Counted from the first letter of the stretch, positions 27,026-37,577 are shown. The stretch: 64,000 nt of DNA from Treponema sp. (GCA_009780855.1 WQZG01000004.1:1-64000); one strand, 5' to 3'. Numbers and translations are program-made. Notes: generated by a model from the letters alone, not told the origin.

Positions 27026-27660
27026 AAAAGTTTGCCCGTCTGTTTACCAACGGTATCTTTAGGGAAAACCCCCTGCTCGTACTTATGATTGGCCTTTGTT
27101 CGTCCCTGGCTGTTACTACAGAAATTGCCAACGGGATTGGCATGGGTCTTTCGATGACCTTTGTGCTTTTAATGTCGGAGGTTGTCATAAGCGCTTTTCG
27201 TAAACTGATTCCGGATTCAATCCGGATACCAATTTTTATAATTGTTATCGCGGCATTTACAACCGTAATTGATTATGTTTTAAAAGCGTGGTTTCCGGAT
27301 TTGTCAAAAGCAATGGGAGTTTTTATCCCGCTAATCGTAGTTAACTGCATTATCATGGGCAGGGTTGAAGGCTTCGCGTACAAGTCGCCGATAAGCGAAG
27401 TAATTCCTGACGCTTTGGGCATGGGCCTTGGCTATACCTGGGTGCTGACAGGAATTTCCCTTATACGGGAACTTTTGGGCTCCGGCACGCTTCTGGGGTT
27501 CCGGGCGCTGCCGCAGTCATACACACCGATTATATTTTTTATACTGCCGCCGGGAGGGTTTATAATTTTTGCACTGTTTATAAGCCTTAACATTTTTATC
27601 AAATCCAAACTAAAACCTGTCCATGATGAAACCGCGCCGGAAAACGGAGGCGGCCAATGA
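27022..27660 (+). CDS. rnfE: Rnf complex subunit RnfE
   Basis: FTNGIFRENPLLVLMIGLCSSLAVTT; gene order. Confidence 0.95.
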   Translation: MKKFARLFTNGIFRENPLLVLMIGLCSSLAVTTEIANGIGMGLSMTFVLLMSEVVISAFRKLIPDSIRIPIFIIVIAAFTTVIDYVLKAWFPDLSKAMGVFIPLIVVNCIIMGRVEGFAYKSPISEVIPDALGMGLGYTWVLTGISLIRELLGSGTLLGFRALPQSYTPIIFFILPPGGFIIFALFISLNIFIKSKLKPVHDETAPENGGGQ

Positions 27661-28232
27661 ACCTCTTTAATATTTTTATCTCCGCGTTCCTTATTAATAA
27701 CGTGGTTATCATGAGGTTTATAGCGCTTTGCCCGTTTATCGGCATGAGCACCGACGAAGACAAATCTGTGGGTATGGGTCTGGCGGTTACTTTTGTGACG
27801 GTTCTGGCGACCTGCGTTACATGGCCGATTTACCATTTTATTCTGGAGCCGCTGGGTTTGGTTTTTCTTGAACTTCTGGTTTTTATTCTGGTCATAGCGG
27901 CCCTTGTTCAGCTTGTTGAATATTATTTAAAAAAATCAGTCCCCGGCCTTTACAGTTCAATGGGAATTTACCTTGCCTTAATAACAACAAATTGCGCCAT
28001 CCTTGCGGTAACACTGGACAACATTACAGAAAATTATAACTTTATCGAATCAATTGTGTATGCCTTTGGAGTTGCGCTGGGTTTCCTTCTATCGATGTTA
28101 TTGCTGGCAGGTATCCGGCGCAGGATAAGGACGAGTCCGATTCCGGCTTTTTTAAAGGGGACACCCATTTTGTTTGTCTGCGCGGGATTGTTATCCATCG
28201 CGTTTATGGGCTTCTCGGGCCTGGTAAAGTAG
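27657..28232 (+). CDS. rnfA: Rnf complex subunit RnfA
   Basis: LINNVVIMRFIALCPFIGMS...; gene order. Confidence 0.95.
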   Translation: MNLFNIFISAFLINNVVIMRFIALCPFIGMSTDEDKSVGMGLAVTFVTVLATCVTWPIYHFILEPLGLVFLELLVFILVIAALVQLVEYYLKKSVPGLYSSMGIYLALITTNCAILAVTLDNITENYNFIESIVYAFGVALGFLLSMLLLAGIRRRIRTSPIPAFLKGTPILFVCAGLLSIAFMGFSGLVK

Positions 28233-28242
28233 GGGTTAGAAC

Positions 28243-29058
28243 ATGATGATAGTATTGCTTACGGCAGTTTTCGCCCTTGTTCTGGCTTTTATCCTGGGCC
28301 TGGCCCTTGGATTTTTTAAACAATTTTTTGAAGTTGCCGAAGATCCGCTGGTCAGCGAAATCCGGGCGGTTCTGCCGGGAGCCAACTGCGGCGCCTGCGG
28401 TTTCCCCGGCTGTGACGGATATGCCTCCGCCATTGCCGCGAAAAAAACCGGAATCTCCGGCTGTCCGGTCGGAGGCAGCAAAACCGCGCAAAAACTATCC
28501 GCCCTGGTCGGAGGAGAAGCAGATGTAAAACCCAAAGCAGCGGTAATTGCCTGCCGGGGAACAACAGAAGCCGCCGCCAAACGAGGCGAATATATCGGCG
28601 TTAAAACCTGCAGGGCCGCAAAAATAGCGACAGGCAGCATCAAAGCGTGTACCTGGGGCTGCCAGGGTTTCGGCGACTGTGTGACTGTCTGCCAATTCGG
28701 CGCCTTGTCCATGGGCAGCAGCGGCCTGCCGGTGGTTGATTATAAAAAATGCACAGGCTGCAGGGCCTGCGCGATAGAATGCCCCCAGCATATTATAAGG
28801 ATAATACCGGCGGAACAGAGCGGGGCAATTCCCTTATGTTCAAATCTGAATGTGCAGAAAAACCAGGTTTTAAAAAATTGTAAAAACGGCTGTATCAAAT
28901 GCGAGTTATGCATAAAAAATTGCCCGCAGCAATGCATGAAAATGGCCAACGGAATACCGTCTGTAGATTATTCCCGGTGTACTGACTGCGGGATCTGTGT
29001 TGAAAAATGCCCCACCAAAGTCATGAAGCTGATTCAGCGGGATGTTTACCAAAAATGA
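28243..29058 (+). CDS. rnfB: Rnf complex subunit RnfB
   Basis: LPGANCGACGFPGCDGYA plus two ferredoxin motifs. Confidence 0.95.
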   Translation: MMIVLLTAVFALVLAFILGLALGFFKQFFEVAEDPLVSEIRAVLPGANCGACGFPGCDGYASAIAAKKTGISGCPVGGSKTAQKLSALVGGEADVKPKAAVIACRGTTEAAAKRGEYIGVKTCRAAKIATGSIKACTWGCQGFGDCVTVCQFGALSMGSSGLPVVDYKKCTGCRACAIECPQHIIRIIPAEQSGAIPLCSNLNVQKNQVLKNCKNGCIKCELCIKNCPQQCMKMANGIPSVDYSRCTDCGICVEKCPTKVMKLIQRDVYQK

Positions 29059-29092
29059 ATTTAATGATAGATTAGCCGGTAGCGTTAATCAT

Positions 29093-29175
<83 letters not shown>

Positions 29176-29194
29176 AAAAAAATTAAGTTTCATT

Positions 29195-30040
29195 ATGAAA
29201 ATGAAGATTCCTTGTGCGTTGGTATTATTGATATTCGCAAATTTGACAGCTATATCCGCGCAGAATACATTCAGCAATATTCCGGTTGAAGTTACCGGGC
29301 TGCCCTACAGCTTCGATGATATTAACGGCAGCCATAAAATTGATTATTTGATTGAGTCAGCTTATAAAATAGTTTCAACAGCGCAGCAGTCAGGTTTTGT
29401 TAATTTCAGAATTAATAAATTCGTTTACGATTTTAAGGGCGACGGCAGTCTTGTTTTAAGTACTTATTACAGCTACGACAGAACACCGGCCGGGGGCAAT
29501 TCGTACTATCCGGCCAACCCAAACGCCGTTTATAACTGGACACTGCAGCCTTCTTACCATCAGCATCTGGGGGTAAATTGCTCATTGGACAGATATGATG
29601 ATATAGCGATCTCCCAGGCAAAATTAAACGAAATGAGGAAAGATCCTTCCCTTGGGAAAGTATACGATATTTTGCTCTCGGTCGCCCAGGATATGGATTA
29701 TGATTATAACAAGGTCGGAATTCCTGTTAAATTTGTAACGCCCGCCCCCCTGACCGGAGTTTGTGATGATTATGCCGGCTTACTGATTAAGAGGCTCACT
29801 GATGCGCGCATAAGCGGAGTCAGCAATATTACCAAAGTCTCCGGTCTAAATCATTCCTGGGTTACACTGCGGTACAACGGCAGGCTTCTGTATCTGGACG
29901 CGACATGGTTTGACGAAAATGTTATTGATGAAACCGGAACAGTTGTGCATACACCGTATAAAGATCCGCGCAACATGACGTTCGACAATGATATTTTTAC
30001 CAATCACGGTAAACATCATTTACCCAATAACATCCCGTAA
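29195..30040 (+). CDS. Secreted transglutaminase-like (cysteine protease fold) protein
   Basis: Signal peptide; GVCDDYAGL (Cys), LNHSWVTL (His), LYLDATW (Asp). Confidence 0.7.
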   Translation: MKMKIPCALVLLIFANLTAISAQNTFSNIPVEVTGLPYSFDDINGSHKIDYLIESAYKIVSTAQQSGFVNFRINKFVYDFKGDGSLVLSTYYSYDRTPAGGNSYYPANPNAVYNWTLQPSYHQHLGVNCSLDRYDDIAISQAKLNEMRKDPSLGKVYDILLSVAQDMDYDYNKVGIPVKFVTPAPLTGVCDDYAGLLIKRLTDARISGVSNITKVSGLNHSWVTLRYNGRLLYLDATWFDENVIDETGTVVHTPYKDPRNMTFDNDIFTNHGKHHLPNNIP

Positions 30041-30685
30041 TTTCGCGATGGCGCCCGGAATGGAAAAAGACGGGCTAAAAACACTTGAGGAGCCTGCGAC
30101 AAAAATATTGGCTCCGGCTTCGCGCATGCGTTTGGCGTTGGCAAAACTTACGTTGCCGTCTACTTCGATTTCGATGCCGGCATGGCCGGACATATCCAGC
30201 CAGCGCCGCAGATTCGCTATTTTGGGAATGCTTGATTCAATAAGGGCCTGACCTGCGTAACCGGGATTAACGCACATTACCAGTACGGCGTCTATATAAT
30301 CAAGAAGGTGTTCGATGCATCGGTAATGGGTGCCGGGATTTACCGCGGCCATTGGCTTGGCGCCTGCTTCCCGGATCTTCGACAGAGCGCGGTGAATATG
30401 CGGAGTGCTTTCTGTATGGACAGAAAAATATTCCCCGGGCCGCGGATCAAACCAGCTTATCTTGTCCTCCGGCCTTTCGATCATAAGGTGAATGTCCAGC
30501 GGAATATCGGACAGGCGGCGCAGCTGTTTAACGTAATCGGTTCCAAGCGTGTAATTGGGAACAAAAACACCGTCCATCACATCAATATGCAGATACTCAA
30601 TGCCGGCGGATTTAAATGAGTCCAGAACTTCGCGCAGCTTTTCGATGTCCGCGCACATCATTGACGGTGAGATTTTTGCAGTCAC
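30020..30685 (-). CDS. Ribulose-phosphate 3-epimerase-like protein
   Basis: KISPSMMCADIEKL, LHIDVMDGVFVPNYTLG, HLMIERPE, GYAGQ, EVDGNVSFAN. Confidence 0.9.
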   Translation of the reverse strand: MTAKISPSMMCADIEKLREVLDSFKSAGIEYLHIDVMDGVFVPNYTLGTDYVKQLRRLSDIPLDIHLMIERPEDKISWFDPRPGEYFSVHTESTPHIHRALSKIREAGAKPMAAVNPGTHYRCIEHLLDYIDAVLVMCVNPGYAGQALIESSIPKIANLRRWLDMSGHAGIEIEVDGNVSFANAKRMREAGANIFVAGSSSVFSPSFSIPGAIAKLRDVIG

Positions 30686-31719
30686 GGATTAACCACCACA
30701 CGCAAACCGGCGTGTCCTTCCGCGGCGGCAAAGGCATCGGTGATCCTGTCCAGGGAAAAATTGTGGGTAATAAAACGCTTCACATCAATACGGCCGTCAG
30801 CGATCATGCCCAGCGCCCGGCCGTGGTGGGACGGCATGGAACCGTGAGCGCCTGTTATCATTAGTTCCTTGTAGTGAATAATGTTTGTATCCAGGGTTAC
30901 CATGGTCCCGGCGGGGAGTCCGCCGAAGAAGTTGATCCTGGCGCGGTTTTTTGCCATAAGCAGGGACTGCGCCTGTGAATCACCGGACGGGTTTGAAGTA
31001 AGTATTACATCGGCGCCAAGGCCGCCGGTCTGTGCCAGCACGGCTTTAACGGCATCAGTTTCTTTTGAGTTGATATAAACATCGGCAATGCCGAGCTTTT
31101 TGGCAAGTTCAAGCCTGGGGTTTGAACGGTTAATCAGTATTACTTTGGAAGCGCCCATTGCCTTGGCCACAACACAGATCATCATGCCGATGGGGCCGGC
31201 GCCTATAAGGACAACTGCATCACCCAGGTTGACCGGTGTAAGCTCAAGGGCGTTTAGTACGCAGGCCAGCGGCTCTGCCAGCGCACCTTCGTTAAATGAA
31301 ACATTGTCCGGCAGAATATGCACAGGCCCGTAGTTAACCGTTGTCTGGTTTAGCGGCACGTATTCCGCAAACCCGCCGGGAAACTGGTAGCCCATTGCGT
31401 AGTTGATCTGGCAGTTGTTGCCGATGCCTGCTTCGCAAAAAGCGCAATGTCCACAGGGAACATCGGCGCCGATGGCAACGCGGTCGCCGGGTTTAAATTT
31501 TGTAACACCGGCTCCGACCGCCGCGACCTCGCCGGAGATCTCGTGCCCGATCACCTGGGGCGGCTTAACACGGCTGTTGCCATGATGGAAAATGCGTATG
31601 TCCGAACCGCATACGGCGCAGGAACGCACACGCACCAGCATTCCGCCCGGTTCGGCTGTTGGAGTCGGTACTTCGCGCACCGTCATTTTATCTATGTCTT
31701 CGTAAATGGCCGCTTTCAT
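30682..31719 (-). CDS. Zinc-dependent alcohol/sorbitol dehydrogenase family protein
   Basis: CAVCGSDIRIFHHG, GHEISGEVAAVG, CGHCAFCEAGIGNNC, VVLIGAGPIGMM. Confidence 0.92.
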   Translation of the reverse strand: MKAAIYEDIDKMTVREVPTPTAEPGGMLVRVRSCAVCGSDIRIFHHGNSRVKPPQVIGHEISGEVAAVGAGVTKFKPGDRVAIGADVPCGHCAFCEAGIGNNCQINYAMGYQFPGGFAEYVPLNQTTVNYGPVHILPDNVSFNEGALAEPLACVLNALELTPVNLGDAVVLIGAGPIGMMICVVAKAMGASKVILINRSNPRLELAKKLGIADVYINSKETDAVKAVLAQTGGLGADVILTSNPSGDSQAQSLLMAKNRARINFFGGLPAGTMVTLDTNIIHYKELMITGAHGSMPSHHGRALGMIADGRIDVKRFITHNFSLDRITDAFAAAEGHAGLRVVVNP

Positions 31720-31745
31720 CGTAAACTCTCCTTTTAAAACGCTTC

Positions 31746-32639
31746 TTAATCTTTGACATACTTGCGCCAGTATTCAACCGACGCTTTATGGTCTTCTACA
31801 ACCCTGCCGTCGGTATCCCAATGTTCCCGGTGCGACAGCTCAAAGTGCAGCAGCGCCTCCTTGCAGCCGGACTGTTCAAGACAGGCAAGCACTTTCTCGG
31901 CTGTTATATATCCCTGGCTGTTGTTCTCCGGAGTAAAAGGCCAGTGCATACTTTTGCCCAGCATGGTCTGCTGAAGGTGAATTACCGGGCTTACACTGCC
32001 CAGCGCCAGCAGCCAGGGGTAGGGGTCGCGCTCGTTCGGGTGCGGCGCGTGGCCTATGTCCAGACAGACTTTCATCGGGACGCCGCAGTGCGCGTTCACC
32101 ATATCAAGGATCGCTTTGGTCTCTGCGACTGTATTTGCGAACTCGCGCGGTACGCTCATCGGCTCAAAAATTACGCTCTCGTAACCGAGTTCCTTTGCGT
32201 AAAACGTCAGCTCCTGCCACCCTTTAACCGCGGCTTCTGTAACACGTTTGCGTTTTTCAGGATCGTTAATCGTGTCAAAGGTGAGTATACCAAAGTGGCT
32301 GCCGCCGGTTTGTGCGCCTAGTTTGGCGCCGATTTCAAAAAGCCGTTTAAACCAGTCCAGCCAAATGCGGCGGGCCTGTTCATCCGGGTGGCAAAGATGA
32401 TTGACCCGGGTATACGCGCTGGTAAATATCGAATCAACATTAAAGCTGTAACGCTTTGCCGATTCTTTTATACGTTTAATCTGCGAATCAATATAGCTGT
32501 CGGGAAGAAACGGATTTAAAAGATCGGCTACAAACTGCACGCTGTGCAGGCCAAGGTCTCCGACAATTTTTCCCCAGGCCTCGGGTTCGGTATAACGGTT
32601 AATCGCGAATCCGCAATTTGTACCCAGTTTAAGTTTCAT
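31746..32639 (-). CDS. Sugar phosphate isomerase/epimerase (AP-endonuclease 2-like TIM barrel)
   Basis: SVIFEPMSVPREF, MKVCLDIGHAPHPNERDP, LHFELSHREHW. Confidence 0.85.
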   Translation of the reverse strand: MKLKLGTNCGFAINRYTEPEAWGKIVGDLGLHSVQFVADLLNPFLPDSYIDSQIKRIKESAKRYSFNVDSIFTSAYTRVNHLCHPDEQARRIWLDWFKRLFEIGAKLGAQTGGSHFGILTFDTINDPEKRKRVTEAAVKGWQELTFYAKELGYESVIFEPMSVPREFANTVAETKAILDMVNAHCGVPMKVCLDIGHAPHPNERDPYPWLLALGSVSPVIHLQQTMLGKSMHWPFTPENNSQGYITAEKVLACLEQSGCKEALLHFELSHREHWDTDGRVVEDHKASVEYWRKYVKD

Positions 32640-33637
32640 AATTTTAATACCTCCAGCATGGCCGCGATATTTTCGCAGGGTACATCGGCGGGAACCTGGT
32701 GTGTGGGAGCGCAGACGTATCCCCCATCCCTGCCCAGAACGGCAATTGTATTACGGACGGTCCGTTTTATTTTTTCCGGTGTCATCGAGGGCAAATCGCG
32801 CTGAGTGCTGATCGCCCCCCAAAAACAAAGGCGGCTTCCAAATTCATTTTTTATTTTTTTTAGGTCATAAATTTCCGGCTGGACGGTCTGGTATACATCA
32901 AGCCCAATATCCATTAGGCCGGGTAAAAACACGCTGATATTACCGCAGGAATGGAGGCAGACATATTTTCCGGCGGCCTTTACCGGCTCAAACATTTTTT
33001 TGAGGCAGGGTTTTATATATTTATTAAAATGTTCGGGTGAAAACAGCGGGCCGGTTTGTGTACCGTAATCATCGCCGAAGTAAAAACCGTCGATGTTTTG
33101 TTTTAAAGCCTCATTGATTATTTCCAGATTATGGGCGGTAATTTTTTCCAGCAATTCCGCTACAAAATTTTCTTCAAGACAGAAATCACTGAGCAAATTT
33201 TCCATGCCCCGCAGGCTCCAGGCCCTTTCAAACAAACAGAGTCCCAGTTTACCGAGCTTTATCGTATCGCGGCCGTTGGCGAGCATTTTGCCCGTCGATT
33301 CCCTGACTGTCTGCAGCGGAGGTTTGGGAAAACTATAGCCTTCGAAATTTGGTTTTTTTAATATGAATGAATCTACAACGCCGATGTCTTTATCTTTCCC
33401 TGAGCGGTTCCAGATTACCCCGAATTCATCCTTAAAAAAGCCCGGCTTGATTTGGGCGCCGCCATTGTAGCTGCATTTTTCAAAATGATTGCCAAAATAG
33501 CTTACATAATCGCGCCGATCAATGCCGCTGTAAGCGGCGAATAAATCCATGGCCGCTGTTGTCAGTTCGATATTCCAGGGCACGGTATCGGGCTGTTTGT
33601 GGGCAAAGGCAGCAATAACCCTATCCCTTTTGGTCAT
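32636..33637 (-). CDS. UroD-family methyltransferase-like protein
   Basis: MTKRDRVIAAFAHKQPDTVPW, KYVCLHSCGNISVFLPGLMDIGLDVYQTVQPE. Confidence 0.88.
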   Translation of the reverse strand: MTKRDRVIAAFAHKQPDTVPWNIELTTAAMDLFAAYSGIDRRDYVSYFGNHFEKCSYNGGAQIKPGFFKDEFGVIWNRSGKDKDIGVVDSFILKKPNFEGYSFPKPPLQTVRESTGKMLANGRDTIKLGKLGLCLFERAWSLRGMENLLSDFCLEENFVAELLEKITAHNLEIINEALKQNIDGFYFGDDYGTQTGPLFSPEHFNKYIKPCLKKMFEPVKAAGKYVCLHSCGNISVFLPGLMDIGLDVYQTVQPEIYDLKKIKNEFGSRLCFWGAISTQRDLPSMTPEKIKRTVRNTIAVLGRDGGYVCAPTHQVPADVPCENIAAMLEVLKL

Positions 33638-34668
33638 ATAGTAAACATTACCCGGCAGGAAAATTGCGTCTTGTCGCGCAGCAGATCAAAAGCCGCCCCG
33701 CAGTCAGCAAGGCTGAACCGGTGGGTGACCAGTTGTTTGACATTGACACGGCCGGATGCCATGGCAGCCAGAGCGGTCCGCCAGTCATTCTGTTTTTGCG
33801 TGTAACTGGAATTCCAGGTGCCAAAGACGGTAAGCTGTTTGCGCAATATATCCCAGTACGGGGCCTGCTTAAGATTCATGTCGCCTGAAGGGTTGCCCAT
33901 AAGCACAACGCGGCCAAGAGGTTTTGCCGCCAGAAAGCAGCCTTCCGCGGCAGCGGCGGCTCCCGCGCCCTCGATTGCCAGATCAACTCCTTTGCCGCCG
34001 GTAATTGTTTTTACATTATCAAGCCAGTCTTTTGAGCCGCTGTTGAGGGCGTATTCGTAACCAAGCTGTTTGGCAAATGCAAGTTTTTTTTCGTCGATAT
34101 CAAGCAAAATAATATTTTGGGCGCCGCCGGCTTTGGCAAAAGCCGCCAGCATAAGCCCGATTGCTCCCGCACCGAAGATCGCGACGCTGTCGCCGATTGA
34201 CACACCGGCCCGGCCCAGAGCGTGCAGCGATACGGAAGCTGGCTCGGCCATGGCCATTTCTTCGTAACCCAGGTTCCCGGCCATTACCAGATTCCAGACC
34301 GGAACCGCTATGTACTGGGCAAAACCGCCGTCGCAGCGGGAACCAAAGTAATTGTAATTGCGGCAGGAAGCGTATTCGCCGGTTTCGCACATGTCGCATT
34401 TTTTACAGGGCAAAAGCGGGAACACGGCCGCGGCTTTTCCGATCAGCGCCCTGTCAGCGCCCGGCCCGGTTTCAACAATCTCGCCGGCAAACTCATGGCC
34501 GGGTATGGTCGGGAAACTGTAAGTTCCCTTTATGAATACCCTGGGAATATCTGAGCCGCAGATACCGGACGCTTTTATCTTAAGTAAAACTTCTCCTGCT
34601 TTGGGAACAGGATCGGGAACATCTTCATAAACCAACTGCCCGATTTTATGCAGAACGCAAGCTTTCAT
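33634..34668 (-). CDS. Zinc-dependent alcohol dehydrogenase (polyol-P dehydrogenase-like)
   Basis: SGICGSDIPRVFIKGTYSFPTIPGHEFAGEIVETG, VAIFGAGAIGLM. Confidence 0.92.
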   Translation of the reverse strand: MKACVLHKIGQLVYEDVPDPVPKAGEVLLKIKASGICGSDIPRVFIKGTYSFPTIPGHEFAGEIVETGPGADRALIGKAAAVFPLLPCKKCDMCETGEYASCRNYNYFGSRCDGGFAQYIAVPVWNLVMAGNLGYEEMAMAEPASVSLHALGRAGVSIGDSVAIFGAGAIGLMLAAFAKAGGAQNIILLDIDEKKLAFAKQLGYEYALNSGSKDWLDNVKTITGGKGVDLAIEGAGAAAAAEGCFLAAKPLGRVVLMGNPSGDMNLKQAPYWDILRKQLTVFGTWNSSYTQKQNDWRTALAAMASGRVNVKQLVTHRFSLADCGAAFDLLRDKTQFSCRVMFTI

Positions 34669-35771
34669 TTACATACTCCGTTGTATACCCCGTATGAGTG
34701 CGCTGTTTCGTACATCGCCAGAATATTTTCCACAGGTGTATTGTCCTGGATTTGATGAGTCGGAGCCAGAACATAACCGCCGCCTGGCATCATAATATCC
34801 AGTGTTTCCCTGACAACCGCGCGCGTGTCTTCGGCAGTACCGTAGGCAAGCGGCCCGGCGGTTGAGATGCAGCCGCTGAACGCCAGCCTGCCGCCGAATT
34901 GTTTCTTGAGAACAGAAGGCGCCATACCCACAGCCTCGGGCTGCAGAGTATCGACAGCGCTTACTCCCATTTCGATAAAGTCCTCGTATACCCAGCTTGA
35001 ACAGCCGCAGGTATGCACCATTAACGGTTTATTAAAACTCTTTGCAAAATCAGCATACCGCTGGTGCCTGGGCCGCAGGACCCTTCGGTACATATCCAGG
35101 CTGATCATGGGAGAACGCTGGGTGCCCAGATCCTCGCCGATGAGGACCAGAGATACAATATTGCCGATGCGTGAAATAAGCCGTTCAAGGATGCCGATCT
35201 CCATGCTGTTGCGGCGGTCGATATAGGCAAGGGTTGCCTCGTCTTCGGCCAGAAGATTTACCAGTGTGTCTTCCATACCCATGACCCGGCCTGTAGCGTT
35301 TATTATGTCGGCGAACCCGGCGGTTCCGATTTGAATCGCGAGGTTTTCTTTGGCAAACGCTTTGGCTTGTTGGACAGCCAAATCGTAATCAAAATTATCG
35401 GGATTGGGTACCGGAAACGCCGCAATTTGTTCCGCAGACATACCCGTCATGGGGAAGTCGCAGAAGTCCCAGTAACCGCCGTGTTCGTTGGGAACCCACC
35501 GCGTAACATAACCGTAAACCTGGTTTACTTTTCTGTCCGGTATCTGTTTAAACAGATCCGGTCCCCTGTAGGCGGGCTGAACCGCGCGGATATCAACACC
35601 CAGAGCGCGCAGCACCCCTTCATATTCGTTTTCATCAAAACCCAGATGTTTTGCCAGTCTCCCGTGCACCGCCGGATTTGTCGCGTAATTTACCGGCACG
35701 CGATCCGGCGTATCCAGGCGTAAAGTATTTTCGACACGTTCTCTTGAAGTCATTGCTTTCTTCATAAGCAA
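34665..35771 (-). CDS. UroD-family methyltransferase-like protein
   Basis: MTSRERVENTLRLDTPDRVPVNY..., LMVHTCGCSSWVYEDFIEMGVSAVDTLQPEA, VLAPTHQIQDNTPVENILAMYE. Confidence 0.88.
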   Translation of the reverse strand: MLMKKAMTSRERVENTLRLDTPDRVPVNYATNPAVHGRLAKHLGFDENEYEGVLRALGVDIRAVQPAYRGPDLFKQIPDRKVNQVYGYVTRWVPNEHGGYWDFCDFPMTGMSAEQIAAFPVPNPDNFDYDLAVQQAKAFAKENLAIQIGTAGFADIINATGRVMGMEDTLVNLLAEDEATLAYIDRRNSMEIGILERLISRIGNIVSLVLIGEDLGTQRSPMISLDMYRRVLRPRHQRYADFAKSFNKPLMVHTCGCSSWVYEDFIEMGVSAVDTLQPEAVGMAPSVLKKQFGGRLAFSGCISTAGPLAYGTAEDTRAVVRETLDIMMPGGGYVLAPTHQIQDNTPVENILAMYETAHSYGVYNGVCK

Positions 35772-35774
35772 TGC

Positions 35775-37577
35775 CTAATGCTGTCTTATCCTGTACAGGA
35801 CACTGACATTCCGCTCATTTATCTCGCGCAGAATTTCCGGTTCAACCTTGAAATTCCTGTCCATATCCATGATGCCGTTTACTTCCTGCTGAACATCGGT
35901 TACCTGGGTATAACAATAACCGCAAATGGCATCGATTTTTTTTATGGCCGTTGTAATGGAGTCAAAGCGTTTGATGTAGTCCTCTTTGGAAGCTACTTTA
36001 TTGCCGTAACCCCAGCCTTCGCCGCGGTTTGTAAAGGCAATTCCTCCGAACTCGCTTAGAAGAATCGGCTGGCCTGCGTACATATAACCGTCGGCAAAAG
36101 CGGAACGGTGCAGGTTGTAATAAATTTCATTGTCCAGAATTTCCTGCAGATAGTCTCCGTAGCGCTCCTCAAATTCTTCGCCGTCTTCAACATAATCATG
36201 CAGCGTTATGATGTCGGAGACTGTATGCTCCCACCCGTCATTGCAGACTACGGGCCGGTATTTGTCGTAGGATTTGGTAAGATTGTAAATGGCCTCGGTA
36301 AATTGCTGCTGGGTTTTGTCAGTTTTGATTTTGGGAACGCCCCAGGATTCATTGAAGGGTGTCCAGGTAATTATCGAAGGGTGGTTATAGTTCTGCCTGA
36401 CAATGTCCATCCATTCGCGGGTAAACATGGTTACAGCGTCATCGTTGTATTCAAAGGTCGCGGCCATTTCACTCCAGACGAGAAGGCCCTTGACATCGGC
36501 CCAATACAAAAATTTTTCGTCTTCGATTTTTTGGTGTTTGCGTACGCCGTTGTAGCCGGCAGCCATCACCTTGTCGATGTCATCGATTAAGGCTTGTTCG
36601 TCCGGCGGGGTCAGGTGGCTGTTCTTCCAGTAGCCCTGGTCAAGAATTAGGCGCTGGTAAAGGGGCGCGCCGTTAAGAAGAATATTCTGCCCGTCAATGC
36701 GGATTTCCCTGAGGCCAAAGTATGAAAGCGCCTTATCAACTGTTTTTCCTTTCTTAATCAGTGAAAATGAAACATCGTATAAATTGGGATTTGCCGGCGA
36801 CCATGCGCAGACTTTCCAGACATGATCAGGTGAATTTAGGTCAGCGGTAAAAGAAAGCCGTTTCTGGTTTGCCGGGATCGTAATTTTGGCGACAGGTCTG
36901 TCATTGAATGTAATTTCTGTTACCAGTTCCAGTTCCGCATTAATACTGGCGGTTTCGACTTCCGCCTCGATTTCAAGTATACCCTTGCTGAATACCGGGG
37001 TCATTTTGACGGATTTAACGTATTCGGGATTAACGTATTCCAGCCACACGGTTTTCCAGATGCCCGTAGTCTGTACATACCAGCAGCCGAAGTTTTCGTT
37101 CCGCCAGCGCTGCTTACCGCGCGGCTGGCTCATGTCAAAGGAATCCTGGGCGCGTACGGTCAAAGTATTGGATCCGGTTTTTACAAGCGGGGTAATGTCA
37201 AACGAAAAACGCGAATAACCGCCGTCGTGGCTGCCCGCGTAAACACCGTTGACCCAAACCTTGGTATTGTAATCAGACCCTTCAAAATGCAGGAATACCT
37301 TTTTCCCCTGCTTTTTGGCAGCGTCAATTTCCAGAGACCTCCTGTACCAGACCACATCATGGCGGACCGGATCGCCGATTCCGCTGGCCGGACTTTCATA
37401 CGCAAAAGGAACGGTTATCTCACTTTTGGACGGGAAAGCGCCGAACCACTTTTTTGCGATTCCTTCGTCATTATCATCAAATGAAAAATCCCATTTTCCG
37501 TTTAAATTTTCCCACGACATGGGACCTTCGCCCCGCACAAACTGCGGCCGCGGGTAATTTGGCTGGTAGCATTTCAT
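35775..37577 (-). CDS. Glycoside hydrolase family 2 (beta-galactosidase/glucuronidase-like)
   Basis: HFEGSDYNTKVWVNGVYAGSHDGGYSRFSFDIT, ITWTPFNESWG acid/base Glu, LLSEFGG nucleophile. Confidence 0.92.
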   Translation of the reverse strand: MKCYQPNYPRPQFVRGEGPMSWENLNGKWDFSFDDNDEGIAKKWFGAFPSKSEITVPFAYESPASGIGDPVRHDVVWYRRSLEIDAAKKQGKKVFLHFEGSDYNTKVWVNGVYAGSHDGGYSRFSFDITPLVKTGSNTLTVRAQDSFDMSQPRGKQRWRNENFGCWYVQTTGIWKTVWLEYVNPEYVKSVKMTPVFSKGILEIEAEVETASINAELELVTEITFNDRPVAKITIPANQKRLSFTADLNSPDHVWKVCAWSPANPNLYDVSFSLIKKGKTVDKALSYFGLREIRIDGQNILLNGAPLYQRLILDQGYWKNSHLTPPDEQALIDDIDKVMAAGYNGVRKHQKIEDEKFLYWADVKGLLVWSEMAATFEYNDDAVTMFTREWMDIVRQNYNHPSIITWTPFNESWGVPKIKTDKTQQQFTEAIYNLTKSYDKYRPVVCNDGWEHTVSDIITLHDYVEDGEEFEERYGDYLQEILDNEIYYNLHRSAFADGYMYAGQPILLSEFGGIAFTNRGEGWGYGNKVASKEDYIKRFDSITTAIKKIDAICGYCYTQVTDVQQEVNGIMDMDRNFKVEPEILREINERNVSVLYRIRQH

